DNA of 64,000 nucleotides from Terriglobia bacterium (GCA_021325235.1 JAJPHN010000006.1:248001-312000), one strand, 5' to 3'. Shown: positions 15,783 through 25,253, numbered from the stretch's first letter. Notes: generated by a model from the letters alone, not told the origin. Translations and numbers: made by a program.

Positions 15783-16880
15783 GTGACTCAACCAAGATTG
15801 TTTTTTGATCGGGGCGAACCCCGAGGCGCGGCGATGGCGCGCTGGGCAGAGCGATGGAAGCTGGCAAGTCTGCCGGCTCTTGCGATAGGGATGAGCCTGT
15901 TAGCGGCAACGCCCGCACGGGCTTCGTTCTGGAATTCGAGCACGGTACCGGCAACGCCGAATTCGGGTGATTCGAGTGCGGTGACGCTCGGACTGGAGTT
16001 TCAGAGCAGTGCGGCCGGCACAGTGACGGCGGTGCGGTTTTACAAGGGGCAGTACGATACGGGCACGCACAGCGGCCAGTTGTGGTCGGCGAGCGGGACG
16101 CTGCTAGGGTCAGTGACGTTTGGCAGCGAAACGGCTTCTGGCTGGCAGCAGGCGAACTTTTCCAAGCCGATCTCGATTCAGGCGAATACGACGTATGTTA
16201 TTTCGTATTTTGCGCCCAACGGGAACTATGCCGACGACACCTACTACAACTGGGGCGGGCTGAATGCGGCGCCACTGAAGGTGGTCGGGTCGGCGCCTGG
16301 TGTGTATGCGTATGGCAGCGGGGCGGCATTTCCGAACCAATCGTGGGACGCGAGTAATTATTATGTGGATCTGGTGTTCATTCCGCAGGGGAGTAGCCAG
16401 ACTTACAGCATTTCGGGCACGGTGAGCGGAGCAACGGCCTCGATCAGCCTTTCGGGTGCGAGCTCGGCCTCGACTGAGACGAATTCTTCCGGGCAGTACA
16501 CATTTTCGGGACTGGCCAACGGCTCGTATCTGCTTTCTCCGAGCGCGTCCGGATACAGCTTTTCGCCTGCGACCTCAAGCGTAACCGTGAACGGGGCGAA
16601 TGTGACGGGCGTGAATTTTACGGCGACCAAGAATACCAGTCATAGTGTCACGCTGAGCTGGACAGCAAGTACTTCACCGAACATCAGCGGGTACAAGGTG
16701 TACCGAGCGGGTGTTTCGGGCGGTCCGTATGCGTTAGTAAGCGGATCGCTGGTGAGCGGCACGAGTTATGTGGACTCCAACGTCGTTGCCGGGGATACCT
16801 ATTACTACGTAACAACGGCAGTGAACAGCAGTGGCCTTGAGAGTGCTTACTCGAACCAGGCATCGGCGGTGGTGCCATAG
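15783..16880 (+). CDS. Secreted DUF4082 / carboxypeptidase-like repeat / FN3 protein
   Basis: 365 residues from GTG 15783, which has GGGGA upstream; ATG 15834 is an alternative start that still keeps the signal peptide (ALAIGMSLLAATPARA). Residues about 48-200 form a DUF4082 domain (VRFYKGQYDTGTHSGQLW, then ASGWQQANFSKPISIQANTT). A carboxypeptidase-regulatory-like repeat of about 75 residues follows (YSISGTVSGATASISLSG to GVNFTA). The last 85 residues are a fibronectin type III domain (VTLSWTASTSPNISGYKVYR). It is the first gene of a three-gene operon with two beta-helix proteins. The same DUF4082 and repeat modules recur in the 1847-residue protein on the far side of the polysaccharide locus. 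A carbohydrate-binding or adhesive role is only inferred. Confidence 0.82.
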   Translation: MTQPRLFFDRGEPRGAAMARWAERWKLASLPALAIGMSLLAATPARASFWNSSTVPATPNSGDSSAVTLGLEFQSSAAGTVTAVRFYKGQYDTGTHSGQLWSASGTLLGSVTFGSETASGWQQANFSKPISIQANTTYVISYFAPNGNYADDTYYNWGGLNAAPLKVVGSAPGVYAYGSGAAFPNQSWDASNYYVDLVFIPQGSSQTYSISGTVSGATASISLSGASSASTETNSSGQYTFSGLANGSYLLSPSASGYSFSPATSSVTVNGANVTGVNFTATKNTSHSVTLSWTASTSPNISGYKVYRAGVSGGPYALVSGSLVSGTSYVDSNVVAGDTYYYVTTAVNSSGLESAYSNQASAVVP

Positions 16881-18098
16881 ATGCGGAGTACGAGCGAAAG
16901 AACAGGGAGTGCGATTTTGAAACGAGCGATCTATCTTTCATTCGCCGCAGTTTGCCTGGGCGCCGCTGCGCACGCGAACACGATTACGGCAAGTTCTTGT
17001 TCGTCGTCAGACGTTCAGAACGCAATCAATTCGGCTTCCACCGGCGATACAGTGGTTGTGCCTGGCGGCAGCTGTAACTGGTCGAGCGGAGTTTCGATTC
17101 CGAGCTCGAAAGCGATTACGGTAAACGGGGGAGGAAACACCACCATCTCCGGAGGCATCAGCCTGACCGCCGGTACTTCCGGAACTTCGCGGATTACCGG
17201 ATTTACGTTCACGAGCAACAACGCGATCACTACGCAAGGCTCGACCAGCACATCGCCTTTCCGGATTGACCACAATACCTTCAGCGAACCAAATAGTCAG
17301 GCGATTTTTGTGGTTTGCAACGGAAACGGTCCTGGCTTGTTGGATCACAACACATTCAATGGCGGGTCCGCTTCGGAGATGATTCACAACATGGGAATGG
17401 GAGCTACCGATGCGAGCGGTTGGAGCGACAACATCGTTCCGGGCGGTCCCAACATGCTGTTCATTGAAGACAACACGTTCACGTACAACGCGTCAGGAAA
17501 CCCGGCTTATTTCTGGGGAACATCGGCGCTCGAGTCGTATTACGGTGCGCGTACTGTGTTCCGCCACAATACCTGCAATATGTGTCAGGTGGACCAGCAC
17601 GGGACGGCGGGCATGATTGGCGCGCGATGGTGGGAGTTCTACGAGAACACATTCAATGTAGTGCCGAACGGCAATCAGTCCGACTACATTGTCATTCGGG
17701 CCGGTAGCGGCGTGATCTTCAACAATCACGTGACGGGTGCTTCGAACAATCAAGGCGCGGGCTCAATCAACCTTTATGAAGAGGATTCCGGCTATCCGGC
17801 GCTGTACCAGGTAGGGCGCGGCATCAATCAGAATTACAGCCCCGCATACATCTGGGGCAACGATTCCTCAATGAGTGTCAGCAGCGGCAGTTCGAACGTG
17901 GTCGCGGGACGAGACTTCATCGTTTCGACGAGCCAGCCTTCGAGTATGCACAGATGGGAACTGAGCACGGATAACGCCTCTACGACCTACTCGTACACAC
18001 CCTACACGTATCCGCACCCGCTTCAGGGTCAGAGTGCGCCGCCGCCGCCCACCCCTGCTCCGAACGCGCCCGGCAGCTTGTCGGCAAAGGCGAAGTGA
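16881..18098 (+). CDS. Secreted right-handed parallel beta-helix protein
   Basis: 405 residues. The ATG follows the previous stop without a gap. A signal peptide (ILKRAIYLSFAAVCLGAAAHA) is followed by a pectate-lyase-like beta-helix, with rungs such as FRIDHNTFSEPNSQAIFV, LLDHNTFNGGSA and IEDNTFTYNASG. The opening, SDVQNAINSASTGDTVVVPG, is the usual capping segment of such folds. The C-terminus is a Pro-rich linker ending APGSLSAKAK, which looks like the first strand of an FN3 domain cut short. Catalytic residues cannot be assigned. A polysaccharide lyase or binding function, possibly on the neighbouring exopolysaccharide, is plausible but unproven. Confidence 0.8.
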   Translation: MRSTSERTGSAILKRAIYLSFAAVCLGAAAHANTITASSCSSSDVQNAINSASTGDTVVVPGGSCNWSSGVSIPSSKAITVNGGGNTTISGGISLTAGTSGTSRITGFTFTSNNAITTQGSTSTSPFRIDHNTFSEPNSQAIFVVCNGNGPGLLDHNTFNGGSASEMIHNMGMGATDASGWSDNIVPGGPNMLFIEDNTFTYNASGNPAYFWGTSALESYYGARTVFRHNTCNMCQVDQHGTAGMIGARWWEFYENTFNVVPNGNQSDYIVIRAGSGVIFNNHVTGASNNQGAGSINLYEEDSGYPALYQVGRGINQNYSPAYIWGNDSSMSVSSGSSNVVAGRDFIVSTSQPSSMHRWELSTDNASTTYSYTPYTYPHPLQGQSAPPPPTPAPNAPGSLSAKAK

Positions 18099-18102
18099 AG
18101 CC

Positions 18103-19980
18103 ATGACGAGAAAAAGCTGTTTTTTGATTGCATCAGTGACCTGCGCACTGTTGGTCTGCACGGCACTGAGCGGGTGGGCGCAGGGAATTTCGGGCTTCCT
18201 TCCTAGCACCCGGACTGTGGACTGGACTCACGCCGGCATTCCGGGTGGCATTCCGAGTGGCAACTGGCCGATCGCGGCCACGCTCTCACCGAGCGGGTCG
18301 GCGGACGACAGCGTCGCGATTCAAAAGGCGATCAAAGCTGCGCCGGCGCACTCGGTCGTCCTCCTGAATCCGGGAACGTACAAGATCCATCGTTCTTCGA
18401 CGGTCTGTTCGGGCTATTCGGATGATTACGCCTCGGGTGACTACGAAGCCGGTTTGTGTATTCCAGGAGGAGTGGCTCTGCGCGGGTCAGGGCCGGACAA
18501 GACCATTATCGAGTATGGGGACGGCGCGAACATCGTCAGTCTCGGGCAGACGTATTTATCGTCCTCCCAAGTCGTATTCATTCCGATTACGGCAGGAGGA
18601 CAAAAGGGCTCAACTCAGATAACACTGCAGAGTGCCGCCGGGATTGTAGCCGGGAGCTATCTGGTCGTTACGCAGCAGAATCCGACGGACAGCGATGGTA
18701 ATCCGCTGGTCAACACCTCGGGCTATACCGGTTCGTGCAGCGCATGCGGCCACGATCTCACGAATTACGCGATGACCCAAATCGTGAGGGTGACGGCGGT
18801 GAGCGGCAACGTCGTTACGACCGAACGGCCGTTGTACTTCACTTACAACAACTCGCCGGCCGTTTACAAACTGCCGATGGTCGAGAACGCAGGGCTCGAA
18901 AATCTAAGGCTGCTGCCCACCGCTTCTTCGGGAACGGGCGTAGTCTTCAAGAACATCAATCTCGAAGCCTGCGCCCATTGCTGGGTACATAACGTGGAGA
19001 GTGATATGGCCGTTGACCGTTCCCATATCTATCTCTCGGATGTGTACGGGAGCGAAATCAGCAACAACTACGTGTACGACGGCTACAGCCACAACAGCGG
19101 AGAGACGTACTCGATCTATCTGGAATTCCGGAATTCGGAAAACCTGATCCAGAACAATATCATCCGGAAGGCGCGCCATTCCACGGTCATGAATGGCGGC
19201 AGCGGAAATGTGTTCGGGTACAACTACATGTTCGATTCCTACATGGGAGAATACCCGAACTCACTTGCGGAAACAAACACGCACGGCGCTCATCCCTATA
19301 TGAACTTATGGGAAGGCAATGTGACGTCGAACGTCGAGTTCGATTTTGCGCACGGCAGCGGCAGCCACAACACGCTGTTCCGCAACTATATCGACCTGAC
19401 CTCAACGAATCCGAGCACAGGCTCGAATATGACCAGCGCCATCTTTGGTGTGGCCATTGCGTACTACAACAACTATGAAAATGTGGTCGGCAATGTGCTC
19501 GGCGAGTCCGGGTCCACCTGCACAGCCGGCAGTTACGAAATCGACGCAGATGCTTCGCAAAACCCCAGCATTTTCAAACTGGGGTACTACGACGACGGCG
19601 GAACGTCAACACCCAATGCGAGTCTGTCGGCGAAAGTCAAGAACACTCTCGTTCGCGGCGGCAACTGGGACTGTAAGACGAACGCGGTGATCTGGAGCAC
19701 GAATATACCGAGCGGCGGCGGCACTGCCTCGACGTACCTCGTGCAACAGACTTTACCTGCGTCGTTGTATCTTTCAGGCAAACCGAGCTGGTTTGGCGGA
19801 ACGGCCTGGCCGCCGATCGATCCAGTAGCTTCAACGAGAGTGTCGAATATCCCTGCGGAAACCTGTTACAACAACGGACCGAAGACGGGAGCCGCATTTA
19901 ACCCGACAGCCTGCTACGGCAGCGGCACGGTGGTAAGTCCGCCGGCTGCACCAACGAACCTAAAAACAACAGTTCAGTGA
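18103..19980 (+). CDS. Secreted pectate-lyase-like beta-helix protein
   Basis: 625 residues from ATG 18103, which gives a clean signal peptide (CFLIASVTCALLVCTALSGWAQ); the frame is open further upstream but overlaps the previous gene. SADDSVAIQKAIKAAPAHSV and VVLLNPGTYKI form the N-terminal cap typical of pectate-lyase superfamily proteins such as family 28 or 55 enzymes. The rungs follow, for example SHIYLSDVYGSEISNNYVYD and ENLIQNNIIRKARHSTVM. The C-terminus ends APTNLKTTVQ, again like a clipped FN3 strand. It is the last gene of the secreted operon and is closed by a bidirectional terminator. The exact enzyme class is not clear. Confidence 0.82.
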   Translation: MTRKSCFLIASVTCALLVCTALSGWAQGISGFLPSTRTVDWTHAGIPGGIPSGNWPIAATLSPSGSADDSVAIQKAIKAAPAHSVVLLNPGTYKIHRSSTVCSGYSDDYASGDYEAGLCIPGGVALRGSGPDKTIIEYGDGANIVSLGQTYLSSSQVVFIPITAGGQKGSTQITLQSAAGIVAGSYLVVTQQNPTDSDGNPLVNTSGYTGSCSACGHDLTNYAMTQIVRVTAVSGNVVTTERPLYFTYNNSPAVYKLPMVENAGLENLRLLPTASSGTGVVFKNINLEACAHCWVHNVESDMAVDRSHIYLSDVYGSEISNNYVYDGYSHNSGETYSIYLEFRNSENLIQNNIIRKARHSTVMNGGSGNVFGYNYMFDSYMGEYPNSLAETNTHGAHPYMNLWEGNVTSNVEFDFAHGSGSHNTLFRNYIDLTSTNPSTGSNMTSAIFGVAIAYYNNYENVVGNVLGESGSTCTAGSYEIDADASQNPSIFKLGYYDDGGTSTPNASLSAKVKNTLVRGGNWDCKTNAVIWSTNIPSGGGTASTYLVQQTLPASLYLSGKPSWFGGTAWPPIDPVASTRVSNIPAETCYNNGPKTGAAFNPTACYGSGTVVSPPAAPTNLKTTVQ

Positions 19981-19985
19981 TGGGC

Positions 19986-20015
19986 CTTTTACCGGATCGA
20001 GAGAGCCGGCAAAAG
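19986..20015. terminator. Bidirectional terminator between convergent operons
   Basis: CTTTT-A-CCGG (19986-19995) pairs with CCGG-C-AAAAG (20006-20015), leaving one A-C mismatch. It gives an A-tract before and a T-tract after the stem on either strand. It lies exactly between the plus-strand beta-helix gene (stop 19980) and the minus-strand asparagine synthase gene (stop 20021). Confidence 0.75.
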
Positions 20016-20020
20016 AAGCA

Positions 20021-21919
20021 TCAGATGTGACAGACGCGGTGGCTCAGAGAAGCGGTATAGGATCTGAGCCACTGCTCGAGAACGATAATGCTGAACAGTA
20101 CTTTGTGGTTATCCTGTTCGCCTGACTGATGCTGTGCCAAAAGCTGCTCGACAGCTGCGGGTCGCATAAATTGGTAAACAAGAGACTCACGGTCGAGCAA
20201 AGTGGCGCGCATGTTTTTGGCGAGTGCTCCGCGGAACCAGCCGTCGACTACGTTCACCGCGAATCCTCGCTTTTTTCGACGAAGAATTGTTTTCGGCAGG
20301 AGCCTCTGGCAAACCTGGCGATGCAGCCATTTGCGCGAACCGTGCCGGACTTTGAAGGAAGCCGGCAACCGCTCGACGTATTCGACTATTTCTTTGTCAA
20401 GATAGGGTACACGGACCTCGAGCGAGTGCGCCATTGAAAGCTTGTCGGCGTACATCAGGAGCTCGTCGGGCAGAGTTGAGCGCAGTTCGAGGAACTGGAA
20501 CCCACCGAGCTCATCGGTACCGCTGCTGAGGGCAGCGATTTCGTGCCAGGATTCCAGGATTTTGTCGCCCGTTTCCGGTCCGAGAAGTCCCTCGCGGAAA
20601 AGGCCGTCAAGTGTTGGACCTGGCATGAGAGAGAGGACATTCTGGTAGCGCCGGAGGCGATCCGGGATGTCGAGGGAATAAAGCGCTCGCTTTAGCGTCT
20701 CGTTACGGGGCAGTGCGCCGATAGCGGACGCTGCGGGACGCCGGAGAAATCCGGGAAGACCCGCCCACAAAGCTCCATAACGGACGCCGAGATGCCGCCG
20801 GTAACCGCCGAACAACTCATCCGGGCCTTGGCCCATCAAGGCAACTTTGACGTCCTGCCGGGCGCGTTGGCAAACGAAATACATCGGGACCACCGAAGAG
20901 GACGCGATCGGTTCTTCGAGGGCGGCAATGATTCCGGGAAGAGAGTCTTCAAAAGTGGAGACGTCCAAGCGGACAGAGGAATGCCGAGCAGAAAAGAGAG
21001 CTGCCGTTTCTGCTGCATCCCTCAGTTCGTCGTCGGCAAACTCAGAACCGTATCCAACCGTGTAGGTCTGCCACGATTTGCCATACAAATTCATCAGCGC
21101 CAGGAGCAAGCCGGAGTCCATGCCGCCGCTGAGCAGGAGGCCAACCGGGACATCGCTGAGCAGGTGCCGTTCCATGGATTTGCGATAGAGCTGTGCCAGC
21201 TCCTGGATGGCATCGTGCGGCGATTTTGGTGGTGTAAAGGGCTTTGGCTGATAGCGATACCAGCGACGCAGTTTGTAGGATCCGTTCGAGAACGTCAGCA
21301 GAGTTCCGGGAGCGAGCTTCTTGACGTTTTGGAAAATCGTGTGCGGCGATGGCGTGTAGCGATAGCGCAGAAACAGATACAGCGAGGCTGGGTCGACTTC
21401 CGGATCCTCATCGGTGGCCGCGAGCACGGCGCGCATTTCGGAGCCGAAATATACGTGGCCGCGGTCGATGCGATAGTAAACGGGCTTGATGCCGAACGGG
21501 TCGCGCGCCAACAAAAGACGGCGCCTGCGGCTATCCCAAATGGCGAGGCCGAACATTCCATTCAGGTGGTTGAGAACGTCCTCGCCCCACTCTTTGTAAC
21601 CGTGAACGATCGCCTCGGTGTCGCAAGTCGTGCGGAAAACGTGACCGCGCTGCTCGAGTTCATCCCGAAGTTCACGAAAATTATAGATCTCGCCATTGAA
21701 GACGACCCAGACCGATTGTTCCGGATCGGACATGGGCTGATGCCCGCCGGCGAGGTCCAGAATCGAGAGACGGCGGAAGCCGAAGCCGAGTGCACCTTCG
21801 ATGTAGTAGCCTTCGTCGTCCGGTCCGCGATGAACGATGCTGCGCGTCATCGCCTCCAGCGTGCGTCGTCGCACCGGGGCCTGATCGGCGAAATTAAACT
21901 GCCCGCAGATTCCGCACAT
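20021..21919 (-). CDS. asnB: Asparagine synthase-like glutamine-hydrolysing amidotransferase
   Basis: 632 residues. The start at 21919 is fixed by the need for Cys2: MCGICGQFNF begins the class-II glutamine amidotransferase domain (about 1-215), with the conserved RGPDDEGYY and FNGEIYNFRELR. The synthetase domain follows with the PP-loop SGGMDSGLLLAL, which binds ATP. It ends in a basic C-terminal region (RKKRGFAVNV) that is usual for AsnB. In polysaccharide loci these enzymes often amidate a uronic acid or an amino acid substituent rather than making free asparagine, and either is possible here. It overlaps the upstream toroid-protein gene by 26 bases and is the last gene of the polysaccharide locus. 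Confidence 0.92.
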   Translation of the reverse strand: MCGICGQFNFADQAPVRRRTLEAMTRSIVHRGPDDEGYYIEGALGFGFRRLSILDLAGGHQPMSDPEQSVWVVFNGEIYNFRELRDELEQRGHVFRTTCDTEAIVHGYKEWGEDVLNHLNGMFGLAIWDSRRRRLLLARDPFGIKPVYYRIDRGHVYFGSEMRAVLAATDEDPEVDPASLYLFLRYRYTPSPHTIFQNVKKLAPGTLLTFSNGSYKLRRWYRYQPKPFTPPKSPHDAIQELAQLYRKSMERHLLSDVPVGLLLSGGMDSGLLLALMNLYGKSWQTYTVGYGSEFADDELRDAAETAALFSARHSSVRLDVSTFEDSLPGIIAALEEPIASSSVVPMYFVCQRARQDVKVALMGQGPDELFGGYRRHLGVRYGALWAGLPGFLRRPAASAIGALPRNETLKRALYSLDIPDRLRRYQNVLSLMPGPTLDGLFREGLLGPETGDKILESWHEIAALSSGTDELGGFQFLELRSTLPDELLMYADKLSMAHSLEVRVPYLDKEIVEYVERLPASFKVRHGSRKWLHRQVCQRLLPKTILRRKKRGFAVNVVDGWFRGALAKNMRATLLDRESLVYQFMRPAAVEQLLAQHQSGEQDNHKVLFSIIVLEQWLRSYTASLSHRVCHI

Positions 21920-23222
21920 CGTGCTCGCCCTCCATGCCCGGACTAAAAGATTTCTGCTGCCTCCGCCGCTGATGGAGCAGGAAACAGAGGCTTCGAAAAT
22001 ATTGAGACTGCGCCCAGCGGTGCATAGGCGTGTTATCCCAGCCGAGTAACAGCTGCCGGCTTCGAAAGGAACCGTCCCGTTTTTGCCACCGGTTGAAATC
22101 GAGAACACGTGGCAGCACGGAGTCGAGCGCCGGGAAGCGCCCTGCAAGCAGGGTGGCCAGGTTCAGGCACTCGGCGTAGTCGTACAGTTCTCGGCGGTAG
22201 ACAGTGAGGCGCGGACGTCGCGAAAAGGGCTTGGGCAGTCCCTCTTCATCGAACAGATTCGCGACGTAATAGGCGACGCCGCGCTCAATCGCCTTTGTGC
22301 AGTCCGGATTGCCGGTAAGCTGCTCGATTTTGGCAAGCGCCTTCAAGACGAAACAGGTATGAAAATGGTCGACAAAATCACGCTCGCCGTCTACGGAGTA
22401 ATACCAGGAGCCATCCTGATTCTGCGCTTCGATCACAAAATAGAGGTTTCGCTGGGCAACTTGAAGATAGTCGTCGCTTTCGAAGTCATGCGCGGCCCTG
22501 GTCAGCAAGAACGCGCGATAGGCACTCGCGTTGACCACTCCCGCCGGGTCTCCGGGTTCCGGTGTGTAGGAGCAGGTGGACCCGCGCGCGGAGGTAACGA
22601 AGTCCTTATATTCGTTTTGCGCATGGCGCGCAATAGAGCGCATGACGGCGAGCCAGCGGGCGTCGCGATCGATTTCGTAGACTTCGCGAAACGCTTCGTA
22701 TACGTAAGGCACGGTCGTTATCAGTGGTGTGCCGGCCCGCATCGTGCCGCGCCGAGTCTCCCAGTTGAAGGGATAACCCCAGCAGAAGTCGTCGTAACCG
22801 GAACATCTGGTTTGCTCCAAAACCTCTAGAAAGTGCAGCGCGCGCCGGTAATGAGACTCCTGGTTCAGCGCTCGCGCGAGAAATGCAAAGCCCATGGCAT
22901 AGTGAGCATCGGCGATCGGGAATCGTTGCGGCTTCCAGAACAAACGGCGCGCAGAGGGAACGAGAGCCTCGGAGAGGATCATCGGCGATACCGCGACTGT
23001 TCCCAAAAGGCGTTGCCGGTAATACAGTGCCTTAGCAGCGCCGCCGACCGGGCCCGCAAAGTAACTTTGGTGATCGTAGGAGACTTCACCGTAGCCGTCG
23101 AGCCACGAAACGAAGCGACCGATAGCGGCTTCAAGCGCTTCGGTGCCGGCGAGAGTGCTTCTCTTGGGTATTGAGACGGTGGTCGACACGGATCTAGCTC
23201 GGAGTGACTTCGAAGTTGTCAA
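21894..23222 (-). CDS. Alpha/alpha-toroid protein in polysaccharide locus
   Basis: 442 residues, cytoplasmic by sequence. The helical repeats carry conserved aromatic and acidic residues: FCWGYPFNWETRRG, TPLITTVPYVYEAFREVY, NQDGSWYYSVDGE, DHFHTCFVLKALAKIE and DYAECLNLATLLA. This pattern fits the six-hairpin/terpenoid-cyclase-like (alpha/alpha)6 fold of glycoside hydrolases, epimerases and lyases. I do not recognise a specific family with certainty. Similar genes occur next to amidotransferases and GT2 genes in exopolysaccharide clusters. It overlaps both neighbours (26 and 29 bases), so it is translated as part of the operon. Confidence 0.6.
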   Translation of the reverse strand: MTTSKSLRARSVSTTVSIPKRSTLAGTEALEAAIGRFVSWLDGYGEVSYDHQSYFAGPVGGAAKALYYRQRLLGTVAVSPMILSEALVPSARRLFWKPQRFPIADAHYAMGFAFLARALNQESHYRRALHFLEVLEQTRCSGYDDFCWGYPFNWETRRGTMRAGTPLITTVPYVYEAFREVYEIDRDARWLAVMRSIARHAQNEYKDFVTSARGSTCSYTPEPGDPAGVVNASAYRAFLLTRAAHDFESDDYLQVAQRNLYFVIEAQNQDGSWYYSVDGERDFVDHFHTCFVLKALAKIEQLTGNPDCTKAIERGVAYYVANLFDEEGLPKPFSRRPRLTVYRRELYDYAECLNLATLLAGRFPALDSVLPRVLDFNRWQKRDGSFRSRQLLLGWDNTPMHRWAQSQYFRSLCFLLHQRRRQQKSFSPGMEGEHDVRNLRAV

Positions 23223-24108
23223 CGCGCCTGAATGAGAGTCGACGCTTAAGAATCGACTGCAGTTTGAGCATCTGCTCCCGGCGGTGGAACCGCATCAGCT
23301 CGCGCGAAACCGGCCTGCGCATGCGCCGGAGAGCTGCCGAAAGATATCCGGAATAGATTGCCAGAGCGGCGAGCATATAGGGCTTTTTGGTGGCCCGGTA
23401 AGCGACCCGGAACATTTCCCAAAGGGGATGGTTGCCGAGATAGTAGTCTTTCTCGCCATAGGAGAAAGCAGAAGCGAGCAGACCGCGTTCGGCTGTACCA
23501 AGACTGCGGTAATGAAAGAAAAACTTCTCGCGAAACGACCGGGTCTTCCAGCCGAGCATACGCGCCGTTGTAACCGCAATCCAATCGATGCCGCCCGCCC
23601 GATTGGGGACGTATCCGCCGATTTGTTCGAAGCATTGCCGGCGAAAGAGCTGGCACCCGCCTGCTACATGGTTCTGTCCTTCGAAGCTGTCAGTCGCGGA
23701 GTTATAACCGTTCTCTTCAAATGCCGTACCTGCCACTCCCAGGCTTGCGTCCAGGGCGAATTTCTGGAGCAGAAATTCGCAATAATCCGGATCGAAAGAG
23801 AGATCGGCGTCCAGATTGCCGATCACTTCGTACTCCAGGTTCTTCACGCGCTCAAGGCCGGCATTAAAGGCATGAACTTTACCAGCAAAACTCCGATCGC
23901 GATGCACCGGCAAATCGATCATCTCGATCCAGGGATGTGCGGCCAGGTATTTTGCAACCAGCGAGGCGGTGTTGTCGGTCGATCCGTCGTTCACAATCAC
24001 CCACTTGCGGGGCAACACCGTTTGACGAATCATGGACTCGAGGGTCTTCTCGATGTACCGGGACTCGTTTCGGGCCGGTGTGATGAGCACATACGATAGG
24101 GAATCCAA
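23194..24108 (-). CDS. Glycosyltransferase family 2
   Basis: 304 residues with a GT-A fold. The N-terminus YVLITPARNESRYIEKTLES and the nucleotide-binding WVIVNDGSTDNTASL are typical, and the metal-binding motif is NLDADLSF (near residue 100). GGIDWIAVTT probably holds the acceptor-side acidic residue. Hydrophobic stretches near the C-terminus (PYMLAALAIYSGYLSAAL) may anchor it at the membrane. It should add one sugar to the lipid-linked repeat unit; donor and linkage cannot be told. Confidence 0.9.
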   Translation of the reverse strand: MDSLSYVLITPARNESRYIEKTLESMIRQTVLPRKWVIVNDGSTDNTASLVAKYLAAHPWIEMIDLPVHRDRSFAGKVHAFNAGLERVKNLEYEVIGNLDADLSFDPDYCEFLLQKFALDASLGVAGTAFEENGYNSATDSFEGQNHVAGGCQLFRRQCFEQIGGYVPNRAGGIDWIAVTTARMLGWKTRSFREKFFFHYRSLGTAERGLLASAFSYGEKDYYLGNHPLWEMFRVAYRATKKPYMLAALAIYSGYLSAALRRMRRPVSRELMRFHRREQMLKLQSILKRRLSFRRVDNFEVTPS

Positions 24109-24122
24109 GGGATGTTCCTTTC

Positions 24123-25253
24123 CTAGTGAGCGACCAGCTCCGCCTTGAGACGCGCATCGATATTGCCGGTTAGAGCCGGCGTTCGAGCTGACAGCTGGGC
24201 GAAGATACGGTCCATGATTTTGGCGGTTCGCAATATCTCGGAATACGGGATGGGGGGCGGTCCGTCCTCGCGGATGGACCGGTAGAATTCGCCAATGAGA
24301 TATCGCATTCCGTACCCGGGAGGAAAATCGGCACGCGCGAACTTAGCCACATTGTGAAAAGCGTTTGCAAGGTATTGGCGCGCGTGATCCCACGGCGAGA
24401 CGAATTGCTCTAGGAAGCTTTTGCGGGCGTTTCCGCGCAGACGGATCAGGGTCTGCTGGTTCTCGTCGAGAACCAGTCCATTCTTCGCTCCATAAAGGCG
24501 GAGCTGGTGGAGGCACGGCTTCATCTGCGAGGAAAAGGTGAAATAGGCAGTCTGGGCCCGATCGCGAATGATAACCCGGAGTTCATCCACAATGGTGCTT
24601 TCGCCAACGCTCTCGAGCAGCGGGCTGGTGAAGCCGTGAGCGATGACCTCGGGATCGTCCCCGCTGAGAAATTCGGCGATTTTACTGATCCCGTGGCTGA
24701 TCGTATTCTGCAACAGACCGCCTGGCAGGCTCCGCACCCAGTGCCGGCAGTCGCCGAGCAGGGCCGCGGCATAGCCGGCGTCTCCGAGGTTGTAGCAATA
24801 ATAACTTTCCAGGTGCAACGGGAGACCGCCGAGAAAACCGCTCGCCACCAGTGCGCGCATCCGGTTCGCAGCATGGCTGAACTGCGCGTTATGTCCGGCA
24901 GTGATCTTGCGACCGGTTTCGCGGGCGAGCAGAATCAGCTCCTCGGCTTCGCTCGCGGTGACGGTAAACGGCTTTTCGAGATATACGTGACAGCCCGCCG
25001 AGAGGCAGGCTTTCGCGAGCGGATAATGCGTCTGCGGCGGTGTCGTGATGTGTACCACATCGGGGCGCGCGTGCTCAAGCAACTCGCTTAGCTCAATATG
25101 AGCAGAGGATACTTTCAGCCGTTCCTGCAGCTGGCGCGCCATGAGTCCTTCACGGTCACAGACGCCCACGATTTCGCAGCCCGGAAGGTGCGCAATTTGC
25201 TCGGCGTGCTGGTCGGCGATTTTGCCGCAACCGACAATCGCTACGCGGAGCAT
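24123..25253 (-). CDS. Gfo/Idh/MocA-family sugar oxidoreductase
   Basis: 376 residues. The NAD(P)-binding Rossmann motif is at the start (RVAIVGCGKIADQHAEQI). The family signature YLEKPF follows near residue 95, and the C-terminal alpha/beta domain begins with AGHNAQFSHAANRM. Enzymes of this family oxidise or reduce a hydroxyl or keto group of a sugar or nucleotide sugar. The substrate is unknown. It overlaps the upstream epimerase gene by 13 bases and lies 14 bases before the GT2 gene, so it is part of the same transcript. Confidence 0.9.
   Translation of the reverse strand: MLRVAIVGCGKIADQHAEQIAHLPGCEIVGVCDREGLMARQLQERLKVSSAHIELSELLEHARPDVVHITTPPQTHYPLAKACLSAGCHVYLEKPFTVTASEAEELILLARETGRKITAGHNAQFSHAANRMRALVASGFLGGLPLHLESYYCYNLGDAGYAAALLGDCRHWVRSLPGGLLQNTISHGISKIAEFLSGDDPEVIAHGFTSPLLESVGESTIVDELRVIIRDRAQTAYFTFSSQMKPCLHQLRLYGAKNGLVLDENQQTLIRLRGNARKSFLEQFVSPWDHARQYLANAFHNVAKFARADFPPGYGMRYLIGEFYRSIREDGPPPIPYSEILRTAKIMDRIFAQLSARTPALTGNIDARLKAELVAH

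Noticed and set aside
21920-22147. 76-codon N-terminal extension of asparagine synthase
   Set aside because: The enzyme needs Cys at position 2 after processing, which fixes the start at 21919.
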